Below, piece by piece: positions 12,558 to 25,200 of a stretch of 64,000 bases of DNA. The DNA lies in contig NC_037646.1 in the NCBI RefSeq assembly GCF_003254395.2, positions 8,393,381 to 8,457,380 of the forward strand. Direction: 5' to 3'. The first letter of the stretch is position 1; every line of letters begins with the position of its first letter. Both the position numbers and the translations under genes were made by a program. Under the pieces are notes generated by a model. The model had not been told where the DNA came from. It made no database searches and was given only the letters and a program-made list of their open reading frames with translations. The stretch comes from Apis mellifera. Its lineage: Eukaryota; Arthropoda; Insecta; Hymenoptera; Apidae.

Positions 12558-15500
12558 CCGTTTCGCGGGAATACGAAAATTAACGAGAGCCGATAGAACG
12601 AATATTTTCTCCACGCCCCATTTGCCCTCGGCCCTGCATCCTCTCCGCCCGTCCGTTTTTCGATAAAAATGCTTTAAAGGGGCCCGGGGACGGTGCGTGC
12701 AAGCTGGCAAGAGGAGGAGACGGGCTGGTAAGAAGAAGAGGAGGATAAAACGCGAGATTACGAGCGGTAAAAAGCTTGGAGAGCGTGGCCGAAGGGACGG
12801 GAGGGAGAATCGGGAGCGCAAAAGTGACGTTCTTTAAACGGAGGAAGGAAAAAAAGGTTGGATCCACTCGTCGCGATACGGCGGAGATTAGTTTATTTCT
12901 CCGCTCCTCGCGCGCTGGCCCGCGCTCGTCACAATACGGCGGCAGGGATATTTATGTAATACGCGACATGCAAATGAATACATTGTTTGCGCGTTTGTCA
13001 GAGATAAGTTACGAAGCGAGGTTTCGTACGAGATTTCTACACTGCCTTTGTGCGTGTATCGCATCTGACGTGGAAAACGGACGGGCAAGTAGCGTGCAAT
13101 TACAAAGAAATTATGATTGACGCGTTGACTGCCACTGATAATCATTGATGGCTCTGTTCTTCGGCCGGTACTGGTATCGAGGCAATTTTTATTTTTTAAT
13201 TAATCGGACTTTAGAAAGTTGCATCAACCGTTGCCGTCGTTATATTTTTCTTTTTCAACGCTCTTTGAAAAATCCTTACTTTTCGCAACTTTTTAACTCG
13301 CGTTTCCGATCATTATTATTATTTTTCTTTTTTCTTCTTCTTCTTCTTTTATCATCGCGTGTCGATCATGAGAAGTAGTTCGATCTAGCAGAAGAATTAA
13401 AAAAAAAGAAAAGGAGGGGGAGGTGGGGAAGAGGATGTTGCCAATGATGTTCGAAACGGAACGATCGTATCAACGATGCATTTCGTGCAACAGGTGAGAA
13501 GGTGCACGCGTGAAATTTGCTACCATTCTCCTCCGGTCTTTACACTTTCGCGTGCACTTAACGTATCTGAGTCACGTTCGCGTAAAATTGCAGGATCGAC
13601 GAGTATCCGAGATTTGTTGCCATCACGTACTCTCGTCAAGACAAAATCCCACGCCCCCAACCCTTCCCCAAATTTGAAACGGGTCGATGAATATTTTATT
13701 TCTTTCTCGTTGTTCAACATCGACGTTTGTTGTTCATCGAGTTCGGCCGAGATTGTCGATCATCTAATCGCGAAAAAAAAAAAGAAAAGAAAAGAGAAAA
13801 ATGCCTTTTCCCTTTATTCTTTTTTCAACTTCAATTGACAACAATTTGGACGAAAATTCATTTGCTGGACTCCGAGGCACGACAAAAGAGAGTTCAAAAG
13901 AGAGTAGGATTAAGAACTTAACCGCCAGATATAAGAAAATTCACTTTTCTCGTACTTTTTGTGCCCCCCTTCCTTTATCCTATTCCTCCAACCAATTTTC
14001 CCTCGTCCCATTCGCCCATTCTCTTCGACGTGTTCCTCTTCTCCGCTCACCGATATTATTCCTTCCCCGAAAAACTTTTCGAAAAAAAAAAAAAAAGAAA
14101 GAAAAAAGGATCGAAAAGGGTGGTGCTAGCTTTCGAACGTCGAACCAACGACCAGGCACTATTTTTTTCGTCGGGGCCAGAGGTCTAATCAATGCGTCAA
14201 CTGTTCTCGCTGTGGAAGCGGGGACGTTCTTTTTTTTTTCTCTCTCCCCCGCTCCCCCTCCCCACCGGTTGACCGATGCATTTCGTCGGAGGCGCCGTAG
14301 AAAAAGCGATTACGAGAGAGAGGTGTATAACAAAAATCGAGAAGCGGTTGCGCGTAGTGTGTTTCATAAGTTTCGCAGCTGGGAAACCGGAGATGAGTCT
14401 GGCCGATTCCACGCGATCATTGATCGTTAACTTTTTTTGGCCGTGGATGATCAAAGCCGAACGACGCGGTGGCCGCACGTAAATCGACTTTAAATCGCAA
14501 TAAACCGTGCAAAAACTGCGCGGCGGATTTGCCTCGCGCGCGTTCACTTTCGACCGCAAAAAAACGCGAAAAACCCGATCCTCCCTGTCCCACTTCGTCA
14601 GCTTTCCTCCATCCTTCCGTGTCCATCTCTCCGCCTCTCTCTCTCTCTCTGTCTCCTCCCCCTCTTTCTCCTTTTCTCCACTTTTCTCGCCTTTTTTACA
14701 CGAAAATTCTTGTTTTACTTTTCGTCGCAATGATGCATGTCGAAATTGCAACTTTACGCTTTCGTCGCGTCACCGTGATACCGCAGCATTAGCATTTATA
14801 TTGTAAACCTTGGAGGCGAGAGCGAGAGGTTAACACGGGCTCGCCCGTTTCCTCCTTTATGCCGTGCTGCAGTTAATCAAGCAAGTGCAAAAAGATAGAT
14901 TAAGACAAGTGTAAAAATCCTTTCTCTCACTGTCGCTTTTTCCGAATGAGCCTAGTCTACACACGTGCACATTTTCATTTCCTGTCCTACATGTTGCCGG
15001 GGAACGGGCAAAAAAGGGAAAAATAAAAAAAATAAAATTAAAAAAAACTAAAAAAAACTAAAAAAAAAAAAAAGAAAAAAAAGGCGAACGAAGTAAAAAC
15101 GAGAAAAATACTTGGATATAAAACGCGATACAGAATTCACGCACTCGTACACCTGTTTTGAACGGACTTGTATCCACGAGCCGGTGGAGCCGAGGTATGG
15201 GAAAACTGGCGTACGTAATAATAAACGCAAAACGCCGCATTAATCACTTGGTACAGGTGTAATCGTAGATGGTCGTAGACTTTCCATCGACTTTTTTCTT
15301 CTCCTTCTTCTTCTTCCTCCTCCTCCCTCCTCCTCCTTCTCCCTCTCCCCGTGGCAAATCATCAATTCATATTCCGGCGAGGCGTTTTATTCAATTTCAA
15401 GATCGTGTGTGTGTGTGTGTACGCGCGCGCGTGTGTGATCGATGATGGCGGGAACGGCGCGTAAACATCATCGTGCAATAACTGGTAACAGTCATTATCA

Positions 15501-18003
15501 CACTGTCACTGCCGGTTACCGCCAATGATTTGCATAGTCACGCGACCTGGAGAATTTCGTATTATCGAACGAGCTCGATCGCTTTTAACTTTTACTCGCG
15601 CGAATCGATCGATCGATTATCGATCGATTATCGCCATTATCCATCCGCGAGTGCAACAGCGCAAAAACGTAACCGCGTCGCGTCTACGTTGCGTCGTCCT
15701 CTTTCCATTTTCCACGCGTTTCGAAATTGGATATAAAAAGAAAAAAAAAAAAATGCGAGGAGATATCGACGGGACGAGAGATGGTTGGAGGCAGAGCAGC
15801 GTTGGAGAACGCTCGCGTGCCATTCGCGACCTCTGAACCCCGCGTTCCTACCATCATCGTGCGTACTTCTATTTTTTCTCCTATGACTAAGCTCCTTTCC
15901 TTTTCCACGTACGCAATTCCGATCTCTTTCTTCTCTCCCAAGGGGCCACTAATTAGGCACGCTTAAATAACACGTGGCAGAAACCATGTGGCGGATATCG
16001 TACGCGTCAATTAGACGATCGTTTTCTTTCTTTCTCTCTTTCTCTCTCCTCCCTCACCGATACATTTCACTCAGAAAATACGCTTCTTCTTTTCGAAAAT
16101 AATTCCAATTCCTCCCTCTGTCCTTCTCTCGTCATCTTCGTCGCTCCCAGTTATCCCGATCGGCCAACCGATAAAATGTAAAGAAAATCGCAACTCGTGT
16201 GCTCCAACGTTCCGGACTCGATTGGACCCCCCCTCTTTTCCTCCCCTCTCCCGAATTTATCGTTGAAGAGAGGAAGAAGGGGAGGAGGGGACCGACGAAA
16301 GCACGGACTTTCGAACGGTCAACAATAAGACGAAATTGAGGCGGTTAACGAGTAAAGCTGATAATGAGCCTCCATAAAATCAGCCCGTGGTTCTTCTCGT
16401 ACCACCATCTCTTCCTGCCTCGCGGTTAAGCGGCTCTCACACGATCCACCGATCTTAATGACAACGAAATTATACACCGGTTTATATACATACATATATA
16501 TACACACGCTCGTGTCACGATCCGATCATTTGCACGCGTGAACGGACGGGGATCACTCTACAACAATAGGGAGGGAGCAAACGATCAGATAAATGGACGG
16601 CCAAGAGGTGAGAAGAGTAGACTTGGAAATTATGGAAAGGAAAGAAATACGGGGCAATAGACGAGACTCTTAAAAGTCATTCTACTGAATGTCTTCATCG
16701 ATCGAAAACAGCGTAGCTTCTTGCGAATCATTAATCCCTCGATGGATTTTTCATGTTTGATTCAAGTAACCCGAGTGACTTGGCTAGAGAGGAGAAAATG
16801 GAGCGAAGTTGAGTCAGAAATGAGAAGGGAAAGAGAGAAAATGGGTCGGTGGAAGAAAGGTTAGGTTGGGGAGAGAGGACATAAGAGAGGAGCGGAGAGA
16901 GGAAAAAAAGAAAAAAGCATATATGGCGAGAAAATTAGCGCTTCTTCCTTCTCTCGGGAAGAAGGCCGGCAACTTTTTATGGATTGCGTACTTGCGTACT
17001 TTGTTGCAAGCAGAAAGGGGAGGGAGGGCGTGATAAGTGCCGAATGCGATTATTAAGATTCAATCGGTGCTGTGGGGTTCGATGTAATCGGGCGTAATGT
17101 TCGGATTATAAATTGCAAAGGAAACGGTGAAAAGGAACCGGCCGTCCCGTTCTTTTTCGTACCCCCTCCCCTCTCCTCCCCCCTGCCACCGTCAGGAATA
17201 TCGTCGCCCGTAAATCTCGAAATTATACATTCTTTATCTTTTGGGGGAAAGGGGCGTTTCCTTGTGTTTTATGCACTCTGAATGGCGTACCGAAACCGGT
17301 CTTCCTCCCTCCCTCCCTCCCCCCCGCCAGACAATGTAGCGAAACAGTGCGAGTGGTAGTGGTGGTGATGGTGGTAGTGGTGGTAGTAGCAGCAGCAGCA
17401 GTTCTTTCGGTTTGCGACCAGTTTCGATCAGCTGATAATTTTGAAACGCGTTTAGAAATGTACAACGAGATTCGAATCGTGGACAAACGTTTTATCGATT
17501 AATCAATTACCTTTCCCGTTTATTATCCCCGATTTTCCACTTTCCAAAAAGTGGCGAAAAAGAAAGGGAGAGAATTGGAAAGATATGAAGGGAAAGAAGA
17601 AAATGGGTTTCCGTCCCGATGGAAAAATGCGACGACGGTGCGTGGACCAAAGGCAAACGTGACTGCCATGCATTCTGCTATCTTCCGTGATCGTAATCAC
17701 GGATGCACGCAGGGCCGGAGTGGTTATTTATAAACGCGTTTGAGACGGAACGTGGCCGAGAGGCACGCGGTCGGCAATCGTGTCGGCAGAACGGCAGCGG
17801 CAACCCTAGCTCCTAGTAATGAATAAATAGTCGGCCAGCGCCACCTTCGATGCCCACTGTTGACGCATTCGTCTATTATTGCGCGAATTTCCACGAAATC
17901 GTGTCTCATCCACCGCGACGTGCAATCGTCGTAGCGTAGGGGTTTCACCTTTGCCCGCTTTTCTTCTTCTGACGGAACACGCGTACGATCTTCGAAATGG
18001 CAG
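11752..18003. other. Non-coding, no gene recognised
   Basis: Likely intron or intergenic. It holds (CT)n at 12530-12557, an A-rich run at 15020-15085, the alternating tract at 15404-15437 and a GGT/GTA repeat near 17352-17402. No frame looks like a conserved protein. Confidence 0.65.
15404..15437 (+). repeat. (GT)n-(CG)n-(GT)n alternating tract
   Basis: Thirty-four bases of unbroken pyrimidine-purine alternation: GT run, then AC plus GC run, then GT run. Confidence 0.95.
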
Positions 18004-19284
18004 ATCACGTTTAACGTTTAACAGAGGATATAGGCAAATGCATTATATCGCTATTATGAAATTACGGGATTACGATTATTCTTTGTCCCTTCTTTCGATC
18101 GATATTGTTGTTCAATTTATTATATAAAATTACGGGATTACGATTATTCTTTGTCCCTTCTTTCGATCGATATTTCAGTCGTTGTTCAATTTATTATCAC
18201 GAGAGATGTTTAAAAAAGAATATAGGCGAACGCATTATATCGCTATTATAAAATTACAGGATTACGATTATTCTTTGTCTCTTCTTTCGATCGATATTTC
18301 AGTTGTTGTTCAATTTGTTATCACGAGAGACGTTTAACAGAAGATATAGGCAAACGCAATATCGCTATTATGAAATTACGAGATTACGATTATTCTTTGT
18401 CTCTTCCTTCGATCGATATTTCAGTTGTTGTTCAATTTATTATATAAAATTACGGGATTACGATTATTCTTTGTCCCTTCTTTCGATCGATATTTCAGTC
18501 GTTGTTCAATTTGTTATCACGAGAGACGTTTAACAGAAGATATAGGCAAACGCATTATATCGCTATTATGAAATTACGGGATTACGATTATTCTTTGTCT
18601 CTTCCTTCGATCGATATTTCAGTTGTTGTTCAATTTGTTATCACGAGAGACGTTTAACAGAAGATATAGGCAAACGCATTATATCGCTATTATAAAATTA
18701 CGGGATTACGATTATTCTTTGTCTCTTCTTTCGATCGATATTTCAGTTGTTGTTCAATTTATTATATAAAATTACGGGATTACGATTATTCTTTGTCCCT
18801 TCTTTCGATCGATATTTCAGTCGTTGTTCAATTTGTTATCACGAGAGACGTTTAACAGAAGATATAGGCAAACGCATTATATGGCTATTATAAAATTACG
18901 GGATTATGATTATTCTTTGTCTCTTCTTTCGATCGATATTTCAGTTGTTGTTCAATTTATTAAATAAAATTACGGGATTACGATTATTCTTTGTCCCTTC
19001 TTTCGATCGATATTTCAGTCGTTGTTCAATTTATTATCACGAGAGACGTTTAACAGAGGATGTAGGCAAACGCATCATATCGCTATTATAAAATTACGGG
19101 ATTACGATTATTCTTTGTCTCTTCCTTCGATCGATATTTCAGTTGTTGTTCAATTTGTTATCACGAGAGACGTTTAACAGAAGATATAGGCAAACGCATT
19201 ATATCGCTATTATAAAATTACGGGATTACGATTATTCTTTGTCTCTTCCTTCGATATTTCAGTTGTTGTTCAATTTATTATCAC
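18004..19284 (+). repeat. Composite tandem repeat with 124-bp and 74-bp units
   Basis: Twelve copies of a shared 74-bp body follow one another. The landmark word ATTACGATTATTC (or a one-base variant) begins at 18069, 18137, 18261, 18383, 18457, 18581, 18705, 18779, 18903, 18977, 19101 and 19225. Eight copies (A) carry an extra 50-bp segment around CACGAGAGACGTTTAACAG, giving 122-124 bp. Four copies (B) lack it and are 74 bp (68 bp for the first spacing, from a 6-bp loss). The order is A B A A B A A B A B A A. B copies read GTCCC where A copies (after the first) read GTCTC, so the two types are separate lineages. The array is not coding. Confidence 0.97.
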
Positions 19285-22200
19285 TGTAAATATGCGATAT
19301 ACTAGAAACCTCTTGCCCTCCTTATTACGGATGGATATCCGGCCCTTCCAAAGGTTAAAGATTTCTTCCACTAGAATCTGTGAATCGGTTTGCTTGTCCG
19401 CCCGCGTTATTTACACGTTCCTTGCCCCATTCGAGACCTTTTGCCGGATCTTCCGCTTTTAATCTGAGCGTCGCGCAACGATATCGCGATATCTGCCTTT
19501 TTTTTCCTTTTTTTTTTATTTGCGCTGCGATAAGCCGGGTCTCGTCGTGGCAAAGTTTGCCCACGGGAATCGACGTTGGAAAACATTCCTGTCGGATGCT
19601 TTCGGGATTCTTTTTTCCCCCCTCTTTATCGTTTAATTATCGCCAAACAATGGTATCCGCCCTCCCTCCCTCTCTCCCTTCCTCGAAGAAACTCGTCTCC
19701 TCTCAAGAATTTTTGCCTCCCGTCCACCAAGAATCGAGCTGAATTTTCTCTCTCTCTCTCTCTCTTTTTCTTTCCTTTGCACGCGCTTATTAAAAATTAT
19801 TAAAAAGATCTTGAGAGGGGAGAATATAGACCCGAATATTTCGAAACAAGGATTCTGCCCGTAGATAATGCCCGTTTTGATTAAAATTGGGAACGAAAAC
19901 TGGAGTTGGGTGAAAAAGAAAAAGGGGGAAAAAATGGATGATGCGAGGGAGAAAGTGGGGAGAGAAAGGAGGAAGAAAGAAAGAGAGAGAGAGAGAAGAA
20001 GAAGCAGGAGGAAAGAAAACGCGTAAAAAAGAAAGCGCGAAGGCGAGAGGGGGGCGGACTGGATTCAGCCATTTTTGCGACACGAATAATTATATCTTAT
20101 CTGACTCGACCCGTGGCCTCGAGAACGCGATGCGTTCGCTTGCCTCGGCTTTCAAAGAAAAATATGTAACCGACCGTTCGTGAGGATGAAGCTGCAGGAT
20201 GTGCGTCGAATGCGCTTCCAACCTCCTTACGTTTCGCTCTTTTGCGCCTTACTCGTACGATTTCCACGTAATTTTTAACGCGTATAATATAAAAGTGACA
20301 TACATATATTCTTCGATTCGATTTATATCGAAGAAATTGGAAGAAATTTACTCGAACGAATAAAGAAAGAATATGGGAATTCGAGAAGGATTAATTTCTT
20401 CCTCTTCTGATCGAAATGAAGCATCGAACTTTTGGAACAGAAGATTGATCGAAGAAGGGGGAAAAAAAAACCTATCGCGATACCGTGACGAAACCGCTTC
20501 GATCTCGATGAAAGCGGCTAAAAATATTTCCACAAGGACGAGGAGTTACGAGGAGTTTGGCGGGTGATCGGCATCGGTGATCGAGTCGTTAACAGCGTGT
20601 AATCGTAACATTGGGGGTATCGACGGAAAATCGTAATTTCCTCGGGAATGATTATTCCGTAAAAGAAGCAGAACGACTCGTTGGGGAACGGCAATCGATG
20701 GAACTTTGATCTCGGTCTCGTTCCCTCGGTTTCTTTCTCGAGGAACAAACTATCCCGCGAGGAAAAATAAATCCCTCGAATGGTAATATTTCAATCCCGA
20801 TCTAACAGGATCCTCGTTGTTATTATTGCTAAATAATAATTTAACGCTACGCTACGATAAAATATAATTTAACGCCTATTCAAAAAGCTTAGCTTCTGAA
20901 TATCATTCTACTCGGAATCGCGGAACAATTTGGCTTTATTTAATCGATTCGCTTCTCGTATCTCGTATCTCGTAGCGGAATAAATAATTGAAATTTATAT
21001 CGATGAGAGTGTAAGAAGGAGAGAAAACGACAGAGACAGAGGGATTGCACGGAACGATTATGAGGAGAGAAAAATCGATTTCTCCAAGAACGAGAGGAGT
21101 TCTTCGTTACTATCCTTAAGAGGATAGGAGAGGCATTTACCCGGATTGTGATATCGCCTCGAGCGGCTGGGTTAATGCGATCGCGTAAATCGAAACTGTG
21201 TGCGTTCCATCGCGATAATAAATAAGACTCGAAGAGATCGAATTTCGTAATATCGAGAAATCGGCTTTTATTTCCGTCCGAAATTATTCCAAAGACGCCC
21301 CCGTTCGAAACGTGTTACGCTCCACTCCCCCATACGCTCTTGAAACGGTAATTGGTATACGGTGCAATTGATTCAAATGGCATTGCATGGTGCGCACGCA
21401 TTACGGAACGGAGTTAGGGTGGACTCTTCTTCATAAAGTATGCGAACGGTTGACATTAAAGGGGGATGCGAGGCAACAATTGCAATGGAAGAGAAGGAGG
21501 GAAAGGGAGAGAAAACTTACGTCCCGGGTGACGTAACGTTGGTTACATCCGAAGGTAACGAGGGAAACGAGGCTTTCGATGGGATAGGTTTTGAATGAAA
21601 CGGATTGGAAATCCGTTCGATCGATGGTTCCAACATGGGATCCGTCCCACTTTCTCTAAAATTCCTCGCGCCGTTTCGAGAGGGAAGAGGGAAATCCTCG
21701 ATGGATCGCGATCGCGACGAAGAGAGCATAAATCAGACGGTGGCTGCGTCCCGTGACAGATCACCGGCCCACGGTTTCGCAGCTTCGCCCGCGCTTATGA
21801 ATGAGAATTAAAGGCCTCACGCTGGGAGAGACGGCGCATCGGGAATAACAAATACGGACACGCGGCTCGTCCTTATCTCTTCTTTCCCGAACTCTCTTCT
21901 CATAAACCGAGTAACGAGAGCTCTTCTTCATTTTAACGACGCGCCTCTCTCTCTCTCTCTCCTTTTCCCTCCCCTTCTCTTTTTATCGCAAAACAAACGG
22001 CGATGCGCTCGTGCTCGTGCTTGATTTCCCGGGAGAGACGATGCGGTAAACACGTTTTCACGGCCGATATCAATTTTTGAAAACGAGGGTGTTGGTTGGA
22101 GAGCGAGGGACGAAACGTACTCGGAGTCGCCTTGAACCGATCCACGTTCGATGGCAGGGGATGGATTTTTCGATATTAAAAATAACGCGTTGGAATAAAC

Positions 22201-25200
22201 GCGCAACTGTTTGACCCAGTTCACCCGCGAGGATATCGATTTTAGTGGCCGGTATCGTCGAGATTAATATTAGACCGCGTTCTGAAAATAGGTGAACGGT
22301 GCACGCTGCAATACTACTGTGTTGCTGCATTCGTTATCGAGGCGGGCCGGGCTCACGTTCTTTCTCTCTTCTTTCTCTCTTTTTTCTCCTTTTCTTTTTT
22401 TAAAATATCTATAGCGAATCGCGCTTTTTTCGCCCTCGTTTAAATAAACTCGGGGCTAGGAAGAAACGGCCCTCGACGCGCTAGAAGAAGAGCAGAAGGT
22501 TTATTGTTCGAGCGGATGAAAAACACGGTCGAGTCGAGATCGAGATTGTTGGAAGAGTACGCTCGCTCGTGAAATTTGTTCGAGAGGAAGGGAGAGGGAA
22601 AAGGAGAAAAAAAAAAAAAGAAAGAACTGGAAACGATGAGGTGGAAAGCCTGCAGAACTGGCGCGAGGAACGCGTCGAGCCACCGTGTATATAGGGAACG
22701 GAGTCAGTGATACACTTTTCCACTTTCTCCGCGACCGAGATTACACGAAGCCTTGGGTGGAACACCGCGAGATAAAACTCACCTTCGTTCTGTTCTGAGC
22801 CGCGCGGTACTCAATCGACGTTGTCGGCGGCGTTCCCCGAAACGAAGCACACCGGGGGGCGCTTCTCGATTTCCTTTTACTCGTTATCGGAGGGAAAAGC
22901 AAAGTTGACTTTGATAGAGTTGCAACAGTTGAGAGAGGAACGCCGGTGTTTTCCTATCGACCATCGCAGCCCACGTGGCACGCGGGTACACGTGTTCGCG
23001 TCGAAGCGAAATAAAGTCGTCGACCCGACGACGACGACGACGACGACGACTCCACGTGCGAAACGTTTGCACGATCCTCGTTACATACCTCAATGCCACC
23101 TCGACCGCGTTAACTAACCGATTCGTTATTTCGTAACGCAACATTGTGTCATACGAACTTTGCGCTCTAATATTCCTTTATCTGTTCGAACAGATTTAAT
23201 TGCGCGATAAGAAACATCCGGTTTCACCGTTTATGCTCTCGTAATTTTTATTCTATATACACAAATGGAAATATCCGATCCCTGGGTGAAAAAACTTGAA
23301 AAATCTCCGACGAACTTTCTCGCTACGGATCCTCTGCCTCTCTCTCCATAATTTGTAACAAACTTGGTAATTTTTTCCCTCTCTCTCCTTTTTTCTTGCG
23401 TTCAGCGCAACAAAACTGTTTCGTTTCGCCTTGAAAACCCAGCTCCTCCCGTCCAATTTATCACGGAGTATGAAAAATGATGGAGGGAATTCGTTTTTCC
23501 CCCCACGAATTAACCGTGGCCTCCTCGCGGAGGGGAACGATCGATCGCGAACGTTCCGACTGGCTCGCATGAGAACCACTGCGTGTTCCCATTTCTCCTT
23601 TCAGCGGTCGGTCGCTCGATCCGCGGTTGTATAACAGCAATGAAAGTACTCCGACAGGCAACGGGCAACGTCACGTCTCTGTCCACGCTAACCACCTTGA
23701 TAGTCGTCGTTCTAGCTACCAGCGTGCTCCTATCGAAACAACCGCCGTAACAACGTTGTGCTACACGATGACGTTCCGGATCACCGATCATCCCATCCCA
23801 TCCCGTCCATTCTCTCCTTCCTCTCCGCCCGACTCGATTCGATTCGATCCGATTCTTTCGATCGGTCGAAATTCGATCGAGAAGAATGGAAAGAATCCGT
23901 TTCGAGAGGATGGCGACAATCCCGAGGCGAATCTCATCCCGGCGAGAATCGAGAGAATAGATATCGGTTTCACTTTCGCGTTTTCCCAATGTTTTTCTGC
24001 GGTCGCAGCTTGCTCTGCGGCTTCTCGCGTGTGCATCCTTCTCGTCCTCTTTCTTCGCCGATATAATAACGATTGGGGACGTGCGCATGGTGGGCGCGCG
24101 TGTCTTCCCACGGTGCATCGATCGGAACGATCGATCGACTTTATCGATAATCGCTCTTTGGACAACGGTGAATTACATACGCGCCGTTTCGTGGCATCTG
24201 ATATCGAAAGAACGGGACGTTTTTGTCTCCCTGAGAGAGAGAGAGAGAGAGAGGAGAGGCTGACGCGTCGAGCAAACAGAAGATAACGAGCGGGAAAAGG
24301 GAAGACGAAGGTTTCATGACTAAGAGAAGACGTTTCGCGGCCGATGTCGCGACACCGTTTCGTCGAGATCGATGTCGCGGAATTGCTTTTATCTTATCGC
24401 AGGGTTCGATCGAGGGTGGAAAAAGAGAGAAGGAAAAATGAAACGGAATGCGCGTTCGCGGGCGTTATCTCGACGATTATTTCGCAAACGATGGAAGCGC
24501 ATCGCGCGATGGGGCATCGATGGCCGCGCGATTTGGGTCAATATTTTTTACCGCATCGTTCGATCGCCGTGGTTGCTCGCCGCTGTTTTGCCGCGTAAAC
24601 GAACGTAATCGGAACCGAGGACGAATCGAAGAATCTCTTCGTTCGTTTTCAATTTTCGAGAAAGTTGGAAGGTCGATGGAAAATCCGATATATCCCCCGG
24701 GTTAAGGATTTCCAGATTAACGGAAATATCGATGTAACCCGGAGGGTGCGGGTAATCCGTGCCAGACAATTTTCTTCTTCTTCCTCTTCTTCTTGTTGAC
24801 CCGTCTACCGATCACCGACCCGGACTAAACTTGGACGCTTTTATCGAATCCCTGGTTATTTTTATTGCGTCGATGTCGTGGTCGATCGACAAATAATTAG
24901 ATGTTCGTGGCGTAATACCACGCCCCGATCCGTTTCGATTCCTCTCTAATTTTAGAACGATTCAGCGATCGGAACGGGCATGGAGGCGACGAAACGATGG
25001 CTGAATTCGGAAATCCAATGAAACCGAAGATCGTTCGTACGACTCGATCATGGATCCGGGATGGATTTGGCGCGGTCGTGATTCACGAGTTTCTCGAATT
25101 GAAAATCGAAATGATCGGCAAATCTATGGAATTCATGGAAAACCGGCCGAATATGTAATAATCGTTGCACGGATTACCCGAATGGAAATTTTTCTTATTT

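Noticed and set aside
16862..16870. TTAGGTTGG resembling the end of a mariner-type terminal repeat
   Set aside because: No partner repeat, no TA duplication that can be paired, and no transposase remnant nearby.
18004..19284. CRISPR-like array appearance
   Set aside because: Units are contiguous homologous copies without unique spacers, in a eukaryotic sequence; it is a tandem satellite.
23510..24286. 219-codon + frame and 202-codon - frame overlapping
   Set aside because: Both strands are open together in TCGA-rich DNA, which lacks stop words, so neither is supported as a gene.
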